From: WHSW01 sp963846165
GTDB lineage: Bacteria; Actinomycetota; Thermoleophilia; Solirubrobacterales; 70-9
DNA length: 64,000 nt
Direction: 5' to 3'
Assembly: GCA_963846165.1 (NCBI GenBank)
Contig: CAWJUU010000005.1
Location: 248,001-312,000 of the forward strand
Numbering within the stretch: position 1 is the first letter of the stretch; each line of letters begins with the position of its first letter. The notes beneath the pieces were generated by a model. The model was not told the DNA's origin. It saw only the letters and a list, made by a program, of their open reading frames with translations, and did not search any database. Shown in pieces: positions 19,227-29,561 of the stretch. The translations under genes and the position numbers were made by a program.

Positions 19227-19240
19227 CGAACACATGTTCG
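19227..19240. promoter_or_regulatory. LexA (SOS) box
   Basis: CGAACACATGTTCG fits the Gram-positive LexA consensus CGAACRNRYGTTYG at every position. It lies immediately before the radical SAM start codon, where bound LexA would block transcription. The same GAACACATGTTC core is found in front of lexA at 41885-41896 in this window. Confidence 0.9.
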
Positions 19241-19270
19241 CATGCGCGGCGGACGACCCGCGGCCGCTCG

Positions 19271-20323
19271 CTAGCGCCGGCTCGTGTCGAGCTCCGCCGG
19301 GACCACCGCGAGCTCGATCACGGTGCCGTCGCGGACGAGCTTGGCATTCGCTTCGCGGCCGATCCGGTCGGCGACCATGAGCTGCTGCAGATCGGTTGCC
19401 GACTCGGTGGCCGCGCCGTCGAGCTCGAAGATCACGTCGCCGACGCGCAGGCCGGCGCGCTCGGCGGGGCTGCCGTCGATCAGCTCGACCACCTCCACCC
19501 CGCGCTCGGCGCCGGTCGCCGCGCGAGCCTTCGGGGGCAGCGGCCGCGGTCCGCCGGCGATGCCGAGATAGGCGCGCCGCACGCGGCCCTCGGAGATCAG
19601 CGCCGCGATGATCTTCTGGGTCGTGGCGCTGACCGGCACCGCAAGGCCGAGGCCGACGCCGGCGACCGCGGTGTTGATGCCGACCACCCGGCCGCGGCCG
19701 TCGGAGAGGGCGCCACCCGAATTGCCGGGGTTGAGCGCGGCATCGGTCTGGATCACGTTGTCGATCACGCGGACGCCCTTCCCGGCCCGCGCCGGGAGGG
19801 CGCGGCCGAGCGCCGAGACCACGCCGGCCGTGACCGAGCCCTCGAACCCGTTCGGGTTGCCGATCGCGACCACGAGCTGGCCGACCCGCAGCTCCTCGGC
19901 GTCGCCGAGCGCCGCGGGCGCGAGACCGCCGTCCTCGGAGCGAACCACGGCGAGGTCGGAAAGCGGGTCGCTGCCGGCGACTGTGAAGCGAAGCTCGCGG
20001 CCGTCGGTGAACCTGGCCGTGCCGCCGTCGCTACCGGCGACGACATGAGCCGAGGTGAGGATGAAGCCGTCGTGGGTGAGCGCCACGCCGCTGCCGGCGC
20101 CGGTGCGAACACGGCCGCGGCGGGTCTGGCGCTGGACGCGCAGGCTCGCGACCGACGGCGCGAGGCGCTCTGCTGCCCCGGAGACTGCCCGCGAGTAGGC
20201 GTCGAGCGCCTCGGCGTCGGATGGGCCGTCGAAGGCGGCGTCGTCGAGCGGCACGTCGAAGGCCGACGCCGGTCCCGGCTCCCGCGCTGACGCCGAGCCG
20301 TTGACGAGACGGAGGGAACTCAC
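19271..20323 (-). CDS. HtrA/DegP-like serine protease with PDZ domain
   Basis: 350 residues from GTG 20323. Trypsin-like domain with His93 (LTSAHVVAG), Asp123 (DPLSDLAVV) and Ser202 (LNPGNSGGAL), then one PDZ domain (about residues 250-345; GSPAERAGLRVGDVIFELDG). The usual role is quality control of misfolded proteins. Unlike most bacterial HtrA proteins there is no signal peptide or membrane segment from this start, nor in the 19-residue upstream extension to 20380, so the product may stay in the cytoplasm. A missed upstream start with an anchor is possible but the intergenic space is short. Confidence 0.88.
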   Translation of the reverse strand: MSSLRLVNGSASAREPGPASAFDVPLDDAAFDGPSDAEALDAYSRAVSGAAERLAPSVASLRVQRQTRRGRVRTGAGSGVALTHDGFILTSAHVVAGSDGGTARFTDGRELRFTVAGSDPLSDLAVVRSEDGGLAPAALGDAEELRVGQLVVAIGNPNGFEGSVTAGVVSALGRALPARAGKGVRVIDNVIQTDAALNPGNSGGALSDGRGRVVGINTAVAGVGLGLAVPVSATTQKIIAALISEGRVRRAYLGIAGGPRPLPPKARAATGAERGVEVVELIDGSPAERAGLRVGDVIFELDGAATESATDLQQLMVADRIGREANAKLVRDGTVIELAVVPAELDTSRR

Positions 20324-20345
20324 GCACCTAAGGCTAGCCGGGTGC

Positions 20346-21008
20346 CTACCTCGGCTCGCGAGCGGGCGCGGTGACCGCACCGACGAGCGCGATCGCCGGC
20401 GTCACCGCCTCGGGCGGAAGCCAATGAGCGGCGTCGGTCTCCAGGTAGGTGACCTCGAGGCCGGCGCCCTCGAGCATCGCCCTGGCGCTGCGCGCGAAGT
20501 CGACCGAGATCACCGGGTCGTTGCGGCCGTGATGGATCAGCACCGGGGACCCGGCGCGCCCGTCGAGCTCGGGCTTCCAGCCCTCGACCCTGGGGATGAA
20601 GCCGCTGAAGGCGAGCGTCGCCGCCGGCGAGGGCCGCCCGGGCCCGAGCGCGACGGCGTAGGACATCACCGCACCCATCGAGAAGCCGCCGATCACCGTC
20701 CGCTCCCAGCCGATCCCGCGCTCGGCTAGGAGGTCGTCCACAAACCCGGTCAGGAGCTCGTAGCTGGACGCGAACGTCGCCGGATCTGGATAGCCGACAC
20801 GCGGCACCAGGTACCAGTGGCGGCCTCCGGGCGGCACGTTGGTGAGTGGAGCGCCGGTGGTCACCCCGAGCAATCTGCGCTCCGGGTCGAGAACGTCGAG
20901 CAGGTCGAAGAGGTCGCGCTCGTCGCTTCCCCGGCCGTGGTTGAGCACCAGCGCGCCCTCGGGCTCGCCGGCCGGTTCACGCAACAGGTGGACGAGCTCG
21001 TCGGTCAT
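20346..21008 (-). CDS. phospholipase/carboxylesterase-type alpha/beta hydrolase
   Basis: 220 residues, cytosolic. The nucleophile elbow is GGFSMGAVMS, with Asp in GRNDPVI and His in DAAHWLPPEA completing the triad, and the N-terminal LNHGRGSDERD supplies the oxyanion loop. This is the family of MhqD, which works beside the ring-cleaving dioxygenase MhqO in Bacillus quinone resistance. Here too the gene follows a MhqO-like gene, with a 4-bp ATGA overlap. True substrate unknown. Confidence 0.85.
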   Translation of the reverse strand: MTDELVHLLREPAGEPEGALVLNHGRGSDERDLFDLLDVLDPERRLLGVTTGAPLTNVPPGGRHWYLVPRVGYPDPATFASSYELLTGFVDDLLAERGIGWERTVIGGFSMGAVMSYAVALGPGRPSPAATLAFSGFIPRVEGWKPELDGRAGSPVLIHHGRNDPVISVDFARSARAMLEGAGLEVTYLETDAAHWLPPEAVTPAIALVGAVTAPAREPR

Positions 21009-21922
21009 CGCCTCGCCGCGGCGCGCGGATTGACGATCGGGACGAGCTGGGCCTCGATCTGGTCGCGCCGGTCCTCGAGGAACGGCGGCAGGATCAGCTT
21101 CTCGCCGAGGTGCTCGGGATCCTCGTCGATGCCGAAACCGGGGCCGAGGGTCGCGATCTCGAACAGGACGCCGCTCGGCTCGCGGAAGTAGATCGACCGA
21201 AACCAGAACCTGTCGATCACCGGCGTCGGGCGCGCACCGCCCTCGATCGCCCGCTCGCGCCAGACGAGGTGCTCGTCCATGCTCGAGGCCCAGGCGATGT
21301 GGTGCACCGTGCCGGCGCCCTCGAGCCCGTGCTCGGCGGGCGCGGTGTCGTACGCCCAGAGCCCCCCGCGATCGGAGCCGCGCGCCTCCCAGCCGTCGCC
21401 GGCGGGCTCGAACTCGAGCGTGGTCAGCAGCGCCGTGCTGCGCTCGGGATCGACGCTGTAGGCGCGGGCGAAGTCAAAGCCCTGCAGCGCCAGCTCGGCG
21501 GGCACCTCCGGGTGGTCGGCGATCAACGGCTGGTCGTCGACGGTCACGACCACCAGCTCGTGCCCGAGCCCCTCGGGATCGGCGAAGCGAAGCCGGTCGC
21601 CGTCGCGCTCGGTCTCGTGCCCGGCGGCGTCGAGGCGGTCGGCCCAGAAGTCGAGTGCCTCGACCGACGCCACGCGCCAGCCAATCCGGTGAACCATCCC
21701 GGCACCCGCGCGCCCGCGCGGGGCGCCACGAAACTCGAAGAAGGTCAGGTCGGCCCCGGGGCTTCCCTGCTCGTCGGCATAGAAGAGGTGATAGACGCTC
21801 GGCTGGTCCTGGTTGACGGTCTTCTTCACCATCCGCAGGCCCATCGTCCCGGCGTAGAAGTCGACATTGCGCTGCGCCTCGCCGGTGATCGCCGTGATGT
21901 GGTGGATGCCTTCGAGCTTCAT
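21005..21922 (-). CDS. VOC-superfamily ring-cleaving dioxygenase (MhqO-like)
   Basis: 305 residues made of two glyoxalase/VOC modules. The N-module begins GIHHITAITGEAQRNVDFYAG; the C-module has GTVHHIAWASSMDEH and FREPSGVLFEIATLGPGF. The conserved His residues and the Glu of LFEIAT are the expected metal ligands. Members of this family (MhqA/E/O) act on hydroquinone-type compounds. It is the first gene of a two-gene unit divergent from a MarR regulator with a palindromic site between them, so induction by quinones or electrophiles is likely. Confidence 0.87.
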   Translation of the reverse strand: MKLEGIHHITAITGEAQRNVDFYAGTMGLRMVKKTVNQDQPSVYHLFYADEQGSPGADLTFFEFRGAPRGRAGAGMVHRIGWRVASVEALDFWADRLDAAGHETERDGDRLRFADPEGLGHELVVVTVDDQPLIADHPEVPAELALQGFDFARAYSVDPERSTALLTTLEFEPAGDGWEARGSDRGGLWAYDTAPAEHGLEGAGTVHHIAWASSMDEHLVWRERAIEGGARPTPVIDRFWFRSIYFREPSGVLFEIATLGPGFGIDEDPEHLGEKLILPPFLEDRRDQIEAQLVPIVNPRAAARR

Positions 21923-21965
21923 CTCTATTCCTCGCCGTCGTTGGTCGTCAAACTACTTGCGTACT

Positions 21966-21984
21966 CAACTATATCAGATAGTTG
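21966..21984. promoter_or_regulatory. MarR-type operator
   Basis: CAACTAT-N5-ATAGTTG, a perfect 7-bp inverted repeat in an AT-rich stretch, midway between the dioxygenase start (21922) and the MarR start (22014). The position suits repression of both divergent promoters by the MarR protein. Confidence 0.75.
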
Positions 21985-22013
21985 CACCGACAAGCACTGC
22001 TACCCTCGAACCG

Positions 22014-22499
22014 ATGGCCCGAACCCTCCCCACCCGCCTGACCGCCGGCGAGCTCGCGGCCTGGCGCGGCATGCTCGAGGTCCACAGCGCCCTGATCGCC
22101 AGCCTCGACGCCGAGCTCGAGCGCGACCACGGCCTGCCGCTCACCTCCTATGAGGTGCTCATGTACCTCGGCGACGCTGAGGGCGAGAAGCTGCGCATGG
22201 GCGAGCTCGCCGATCGGCTCCTGCTCAGTCGCAGCGGCATCACCCGGCTCGCGGACCGCCTCGAGCGCCAGGGGCTGATCGAGCGCGAGCGCTGCGTCGA
22301 CGATGGGCGCGGGTTCTTCGCCCGGCTCACGCCCGCCGGCCGCGAGAAGCTGGCGGCGGCGCGACCCGCGCACCTGAACGGGGTCCACCGCCACTTCCTC
22401 TCGCACCTCTCGGGCGCCGACCAGCGGCGCCTCGCCGAGATCTGGCAGCGCCTGCTTGGCGAAGCCGAGTCCGGAGACTTGGACGAAGCGGTGCGATAA
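22014..22499 (+). CDS. MarR-family transcriptional regulator
   Basis: 161 residues. The winged helix spans about residues 40-115: SYEVLMYLGDAEGEKLRMGE, LLLSRSGITRLADRLERQG (recognition helix) and ERCVDDGRGFFARLTPAG (wing with the D-x-R motif as DDGR). It is divergent from the dioxygenase-hydrolase pair and most likely represses it and itself through the CAACTAT dyad. Only one Cys is present (ERCVDD, next to the wing), which could serve for electrophile sensing as in related regulators. That sensing role is inference. Confidence 0.88.
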   Translation: MARTLPTRLTAGELAAWRGMLEVHSALIASLDAELERDHGLPLTSYEVLMYLGDAEGEKLRMGELADRLLLSRSGITRLADRLERQGLIERERCVDDGRGFFARLTPAGREKLAAARPAHLNGVHRHFLSHLSGADQRRLAEIWQRLLGEAESGDLDEAVR

Positions 22500-22519
22500 C
22501 GGTCTGTACCCTGCGCGGC

Positions 22520-23913
22520 ATGGGAGTCGAAGCCACAGCCACAGGGAAGTCGTCCATCGATCGCGAGCGGATCGCGGCGCTGACCGAGAGCGAGGTGAAG
22601 AAGCTCACCGAGCGCACGCCGCAGTCGAAGCAGCGCTTCGAGCGCGCGCTCGCGGTGATGCCGGGCGGCGTGCCCTCCTCGTTCCAGATGCAAGAGCCGT
22701 GGCCGGTCTATCTCGAGCGTGGCGAGGGCGCCCGCGTCTGGGACGTCGACGGGGGCGAGTACGTCGACTTCCACAACGGCTTCGGCGTCATGGCCGTCGG
22801 TCACGCCAACCCGGCGATCGGGGCTGCGGTCAAGGCACGGATCGACCTCGGCACCCACTTCGCCGCTCCCACCGACGGCTCGATCGTCGTCGCCGAGGAG
22901 CTCGCCGACCGTTTCGGGCTGCCGCAGTGGCGGTTCACCAACTCCGGCACCGAGTCGACCATGGCCGCCGTCCACCTGGCGCGGGGAACGACCGGTCGCG
23001 ACCTGATCCTGAAGATCGAGGGCTCCTATCACGGCCATCACGACTCGGTGATGGTCAGCGTCTACCCGCCGCTGGAGGCGCTCGGCGACCGCGACGATCC
23101 GCGCTCGGTTCCCGTACGGCGCCGGCTACCCGCTCGGGCTGACGGAGCTCACCCGGGCGGTCCCGTTCAACGACGCCGACGCGCTCGCCAGCGTCCTCGA
23201 CAAGCTCGACGGCCAGGTCGCCGCTTTGATCATGGAGCCGGCGATGATGAACATCAACATCATCCCGCCGGTCGATGGGTACCTCGAGCGGGTGCGCGAG
23301 CTCTGCACCGAGCACGGCGTGCAGGCTGATCTTCGACGAGGTCAAGACCGGGGCGACGATCGCCCGCGGCGGCGCGACCGAGCGCTTCGGTGTCCAGCCC
23401 GACATGGTCACGTTGGCGAAGGCGACCTGCGGCGGCTATCCCGGCGGCGCCTTCGGAATGACCGAGGAGCTCGGCGCCGCGATCGCCGACAACACCGTGG
23501 TCCAGTACGGGACCTTCAACGGCAACCCGATGGTGATGGCCGCCGCCGAGGCGACCCTGACCCAGGTGCTGACCGCGGACGCCTACGAGAAGCTCGAGTC
23601 GGCGAACGAGTGGCTGCTCGGCCGCTGCGACGAGATCATCGAGCAGTACGGCCTGCCCTGCTATACGCAGGGGCTCGGCGCGAAGGGGTGTGTCGTCTTC
23701 TCCGACGAGCCGCTGCGCGAGTACCGCGACTACCTGACCAAGGTCGACGAGGACCTCTCGAAGCTCGCCTGGCTCTACCACATGAACCACGGCGTGTTCA
23801 TGACCCCCGGGGCCGAGGAGGAGTGGACGCTCTCGATCGCCCACTCCGAGGAGGACCTGCAGACGTTCGCCGACGCGCTGGAGGCGTTCGCCAAGGACGT
23901 CACCGCCGACTGA
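22520..23913 (+). CDS. class III aminotransferase (glutamate-1-semialdehyde aminotransferase-like), two frameshifts
   Basis: PLP-dependent aminotransferase of about 460 residues. N-terminal VMPGGVPSSFQ, WDVDGGEYVDFHNGFGVMAVGH, FTNSGTEST (PLP phosphate loop), KIEGSYHGHHDSV, then EPAMMNINIIPP, LIFDEVKTGATIARGG (Asp contacts PLP) and TLAKATCGGYPGGAFG with the Schiff-base Lys. The frame changes near 23115 and again near 23325, where one extra G after GTGCAG restores the match. It is not the true HemL by wording; many such proteins act on beta- or omega-amino acids. Indel errors are the likely cause of the breaks. Confidence 0.85.
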
Positions 23914-23929
23914 GCGGCGAGGCCCCGCG

Positions 23930-24566
23930 ATGGCCGGTGGCCCAGCGGTACGCCTGTACCGCGCCGAATGGTCCACGAACTGCGAGCGCGTCGGTTTGGC
24001 TCTGGCCTACAAGGGCATCGAGGCGCAGTCGGTCCTGATCGAGTACTCGAACCGGCGCCCGGTCGAGGACGTGAGCGGCCAGGGGCTCGTGCCGGTGATC
24101 GAGGACGCCGGCGAGGTCATCCACGATTCCGTCGCGATCATGCGCCACCTCGATCGCCGCCAGCCCGACCCAGCGCTGTTCCCGGCCGACCCGGCGTGCC
24201 GTGCCGGCGTGGAGGTCTTCATCGGCTGGTTCGAGCACGTCTACAAGGCGGCGCCGAACACCCTCGAGGACGAGCTCGAGCGCGACGATCCCGACGAGGA
24301 GCTGGTCGATCGGCGTCGGCGCCGAGATGACCGCGCGCCTCGACGTCTTCGAGGGCCTGCTCGCCGGCGGCGACTACCTGGTCGCCGGCGAGCTGAGCGC
24401 GGCCGACTTCGTCGCCTACCCGTTCCTCAAGTACGCGGCGTCGCGCGACGCCGCCGACACCGAGCTCTTCCATGTGATCCTCGACGACCACCAGCCGCTC
24501 GGCGACTCGCACCCGCCTTGAGCGCCTGGATCGAGCGAATCGGCTGCCCTGCCGCGCGCCTACTGA
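23930..24566 (+). CDS. glutathione S-transferase-like protein, frameshifted
   Basis: GST fold reconstructed over about 210 residues. The thioredoxin-like N-domain begins VRLYRAEWSTNCERVGLALAYKG and has GLVPVIEDAGEVIHDSVAIM (cis-Pro loop and the Ser that binds gamma-Glu). The all-helix C-domain continues in another frame after about 24315 (ARLDVFEGLLAGGDYLVAGE, then SAADFVAYPF), and the tail (LSAWIERIG) in a third frame after about 24515, ending near the TGA at 24564. Actinobacteria seldom make glutathione, so another thiol or a non-enzymatic role is possible. Confidence 0.75.
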
Positions 24567-24568
24567 CC

Positions 24569-24833
24569 GTGGACCGCGAGCTCGAGGAGCTGCGCGCGCG
24601 AGTCGCCGAGCTCGAGCGGCGCGTCGCGGTGCTGTTCGAGCAGACCGGCGCCGCCGACTGGGAGGCGGCAGCAACGGAGGCCCCGCCGGTCTCGGACGAG
24701 GTCCGAGCGCTGATCGCGGCCGGCGAGTCGAAGCGGGCGGCAGAGCGCTACATGCAGGAGACCGGCGGCCGGGCTCGCCGAGGCCACAGCGGCGCTGGGC
24801 GAGGCGGCCAAGGAGCTGCGCGGCGAGGCCTGA
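24569..24833 (+). CDS. small protein with coiled coil and L7/L12-C-like segment, one frameshift
   Basis: About 87 residues from GTG 24569. Residues 2-28 (ELEELRARVAELERRVAVLF) form a leucine-heptad coiled coil. A segment VRALIAAGESKRAAERYMQE leads into TGAGLAEA... in the next frame (one indel near 24770), which resembles the C-terminal helix pair of ribosomal protein L7/L12 (KIxAIKxxREETGxGLxEAK). Such short proteins are common in actinobacteria and have no known role. It could not be the ribosomal protein itself, which lacks the coiled coil. Confidence 0.6.
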
Positions 24834-24863
24834 CGATCTCGGCTGCGCCCTATCGTCTGCGTC

Positions 24864-25181
24864 ATGTCCAAGCGAGCGCAGCTACTCGAGCTCGAGGTCG
24901 CGCCCGACGAGGCGCTGGCCGGGTGCCGAGCGGCGGTCGCCGAGCTCGGCTGGGAGGTCTCGGAGACGGGCGAGGACCGGCTCGCCACCCATCAGGACCC
25001 GGCCAAGCTCTGCTGTCACGACTGGCCGGTCGAGGTCGTGATCGAGGTCGTCGAGGCGGGCGAGCGCCGGACATGCCTCGGGATGAAGGCGTCGGTCCCC
25101 GGCAGGGGGCCGATCTCGTCGCGGAGCCTTGGTTCGAGCCTCGCGGCGCTCGAGCGCGCGATTCAGCGCTCGTTAGCCTGA
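24864..25181 (+). CDS. hypothetical protein
   Basis: 105 residues, MSKRAQLLELEVAPDEALAG at the start, then alternating strands and helices with three Cys (GCRAA, LCCHDW). No domain recognised and no signal or membrane segment. It starts 30 bp after the previous gene and stops 4 bp before the DUF255 gene, in the same direction, so co-transcription is likely. The codon pattern matches neighbours, which supports a true gene. Confidence 0.6.
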   Translation: MSKRAQLLELEVAPDEALAGCRAAVAELGWEVSETGEDRLATHQDPAKLCCHDWPVEVVIEVVEAGERRTCLGMKASVPGRGPISSRSLGSSLAALERAIQRSLA

Positions 25182-25185
25182 GGGC

Positions 25186-27187
<2,002 letters not shown>

Positions 27188-27196
27188 ATTCCCGCC

Positions 27197-27753
27197 ATGG
27201 CCACCGAGACCAAGTCAGAGCAAGTCAGACAAGAAGCCGTCCCGCAAGAAGGGCGCCAAGACGATCGCCAAGGAGTACTTCGAGGCGGTCGGCAACCAGG
27301 ACGTCGAGAAGATGATGTCGATGTGGGAGCCCGGCGGCAAGGGCTACATCTACGGCATGGTCGACCTCGAGGTGCCCGACACCTACAGCGCCTGGTTTCG
27401 CAACCTCTTCCGCGCCTTTCCCGACTTCCGCTTCGAGGTCGCTCGACATCGTCGCCTCCGGCGACCAGGCCGCGGTCCGCTGGCGCGCCACCGGGACCTT
27501 CAGCGGAGACGTGAAGTTCGAGGGCGTGAACCCGACCGGCGCCCGCGTCGAGATCGAGGGCATCGACCTGCTGACCGTCCGTGACGGCAAGATCCAGCGA
27601 GAACCTCGCCTACACGAACGGGACCGAGATCGGCGCGCCAGATGGGCGCGATGCCGCCGGCGGGCTCGGTCGGCGAGAGGCTGATGCTGAGCTCGGTCAA
27701 CGCCCGCACGGCCGCCGCCGACACGACTCCGCAAGCTCCGCGACCGCGGCTGA
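27197..27753 (+). CDS. SnoaL/NTF2-like protein, frameshifted
   Basis: About 180 residues. IAKEYFEAVGNQDVEKMMSM, WFRNLFRAFPDFRFEV and VASGDQAAVRWRATGTFSG give the cone-shaped NTF2-like fold used by SnoaL polyketide cyclases and many small-molecule enzymes. The frame changes near 27443, near 27598 and near 27725; a final frame ends LRKLRDRG at TGA 27751. The N-terminus is Lys-rich. Function cannot be inferred beyond the fold. Confidence 0.65.
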
Positions 27754-27779
27754 GCGCCGGCGGCGCAGCCGCTCGAGCG

Positions 27780-28187
27780 TCAGTTCGGGCGCTTGCGCTT
27801 CTTCGTCCGCAGGGTCGCTTCCATGCCGAGCTGGCGGTGGTCCTGGATCGAGCACCACAGCAGGTAGGTCGAGCGCTTCTTCAGCCGCGAGTCGATGTTC
27901 TCGTAGGCCCCGGGGCCGAGCTCTCCGGTGCCGAACTCCGTGCCGTCGGGCTCGCCGCCGACGCCGAGTCGCTTCAGCCGCAGGTCATGCGGGTCCTCGC
28001 CCTCGTTGAGGAACTGGACGATCACCCTGCCGGGCCGCACCTTCTGCCTCGAGAGCGTGAGATCGAACTCGACGCCGCGAACCTGGACCCGGCCGGGCAC
28101 GGGCTCGTCCGGCTTGCCCGCCGCGAGACCCGGGATCGCGAGCGCAGCCGCGGCCGCCAGGCACACCGCGAGCGTTCCCCGAGGCAT
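27780..28187 (-). CDS. exported cupredoxin-like protein
   Basis: 135 residues. Signal peptide at residues 4-22 (GTLAVCLAAAAALAIPGLAA). A single cupredoxin domain follows with the type-1 copper ligands recognisable: His in EDPHDLRL, then Cys, His and Met in WCSIQDHRQLGMEA (C-x4-H-x4-M). The C-terminus is Lys/Arg-rich. It overlaps the DUF1501 stop by one base (TGATG) and is the last gene of the DUF1800-DUF1501 unit, which suggests it supplies a redox or copper function to that system. Confidence 0.8.
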   Translation of the reverse strand: MPRGTLAVCLAAAAALAIPGLAAGKPDEPVPGRVQVRGVEFDLTLSRQKVRPGRVIVQFLNEGEDPHDLRLKRLGVGGEPDGTEFGTGELGPGAYENIDSRLKKRSTYLLWCSIQDHRQLGMEATLRTKKRKRPN

Positions 28188-29551
28188 CAGCCGATCAGAG
28201 CCGGGCGGGCGAACGCGCCGGCGTCGGGGATCACCGCCGCCGCATCGACGCCAAACCACTGCTCGACGATCGAGCAGTAGAGGCCGCGGAAGTCCGAGGT
28301 GCTGCGCAGGTTGTCGTCCTCGTCGAGCTGCGCGAGGCCCGGGAACTCGCCGATCATCTGCCCGCGCACGTTGGTGCCGACGACGAAGCCGCAACCTCCC
28401 GCACCGTGGTCGGTGCCCGAGTCGTTCTCCCGCGGGCGCCTGCCGAACTCCGACCACACGAGCGTGATCACGCGGTCGGCGAGCCCGCGCGCCTCGAGGT
28501 CCGCTTGAAAGGCGGCGATCGAATCGACGCTCATCTGCACCTCGCCGGCGAACGACTCCTCCTGGTTGTCGTGGGTGTCGTAGCCGCCGTACGCGGAGAG
28601 CGCGGCGCAGCGGATCGGCAGGCCGGCGCCGAGCATTGCCGCAAGCGCCGCGAGTGTCTGGCCGAAGTACTCGCCGTCGCCGCTTGGGTAGGTGACCGGC
28701 GGGGTGATCTCCTGGCCCGAGAACGGGTCGAGCTGGGCCTTGAGCCGCATCGACTGGCTGGCGACCGTGCCCGCGATCTTCCGTCCCGCGTCCTTGCCCG
28801 CACGGCGGCCGATGTCGTCGATCGCGCCGTACATCAGCTCCTCGGGCTCGTCCCAGACGCCCCGGGCCCGGAGGTCATAGGAGGGGCCGTCGATGGCTGC
28901 CACCGGCATCGAGGCCGTCGCCAGAGCAGGCGACAGGCTACCGTCGAGCGAGAGCCCCTGGAGCGGGTTGTCGGGCGTCCCGATCATGTCCAGGAGGCGG
29001 CCCATCCAGCCGGTGACCTCGTTCGGCCTCAGCGCCCCAACCTCCCAGTAGTGGCGGGAGGTGAAGTGCGACTGGTCGGGGCTCGCGTAGCCGACCCCGG
29101 GCAGGACCGAGACCTTGCCCGCCTGGTGGAGCTGGTCGAGCGCGACCGCGGAGGGATGCCAGCGCAGGCTCGGGTCCTCGGTGAAAGGCGTCCCGTCGCT
29201 CGGCGCGAGCGCCAGGTTCGGGCGCAGCGATTGATAGATGCCGTCGTTCGTCGGCGCGAGCACCGAGAGGGAGTCGATCCCGCCGTCGAGGAAGATCGAG
29301 ACCAGCACCCGGTCGCTGGAGCCTGCCGCCTGGGCGATCCCAGCCTGGAGATCGCCCAGCCGCAGCTGCGAGGCGCCGTAGACGGAGAGCATCGCCGCGC
29401 TCGAGCGGAGCAGGAACGATCGCCGGCTGAGGCCGGTCCCGGCGGGAGTCGGCATCCCGCGCTCGATCGGTGGCAGCCCGTTGCCGGCCTCGGCGACCGC
29501 GCGGCGGACGAGGTGGGAGCGGGTGAACTCCTCGCAGTGGTTGCAGGCCAT
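28187..29551 (-). CDS. DUF1501 protein, Tat-exported
   Basis: 454 residues from ATG 29551. The N-terminus has two Cys (ACNHCEEF) and then a twin-arginine motif LSRRSFLLRS before a hydrophobic run, so export is by Tat. The DUF1501 domain, an alkaline phosphatase/sulfatase-like fold, is marked by VSIFLDGGIDSLSVLAPT, GVGYASPDQSHFTSRHYWE, SAYGGYDTHDNQEESF, TLVWSEFGRRPRENDSGTDH and GAGGCGFVVG. Possible metal ligands are the Asp of FLDGG, D/H of YDTHDNQ and the His of GTDHGAGG. No enzyme activity is known for the family. Confidence 0.88.
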   Translation of the reverse strand: MACNHCEEFTRSHLVRRAVAEAGNGLPPIERGMPTPAGTGLSRRSFLLRSSAAMLSVYGASQLRLGDLQAGIAQAAGSSDRVLVSIFLDGGIDSLSVLAPTNDGIYQSLRPNLALAPSDGTPFTEDPSLRWHPSAVALDQLHQAGKVSVLPGVGYASPDQSHFTSRHYWEVGALRPNEVTGWMGRLLDMIGTPDNPLQGLSLDGSLSPALATASMPVAAIDGPSYDLRARGVWDEPEELMYGAIDDIGRRAGKDAGRKIAGTVASQSMRLKAQLDPFSGQEITPPVTYPSGDGEYFGQTLAALAAMLGAGLPIRCAALSAYGGYDTHDNQEESFAGEVQMSVDSIAAFQADLEARGLADRVITLVWSEFGRRPRENDSGTDHGAGGCGFVVGTNVRGQMIGEFPGLAQLDEDDNLRSTSDFRGLYCSIVEQWFGVDAAAVIPDAGAFARPALIG

Positions 29552-29561
29552 CGTCTCGTCC

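Noticed and set aside
17738..20290. An 850-codon plus-strand frame
   Set aside because: It runs antisense through the radical SAM and HtrA genes, is Arg/Ala/Asp-rich and has no domain; it is a high-GC shadow.
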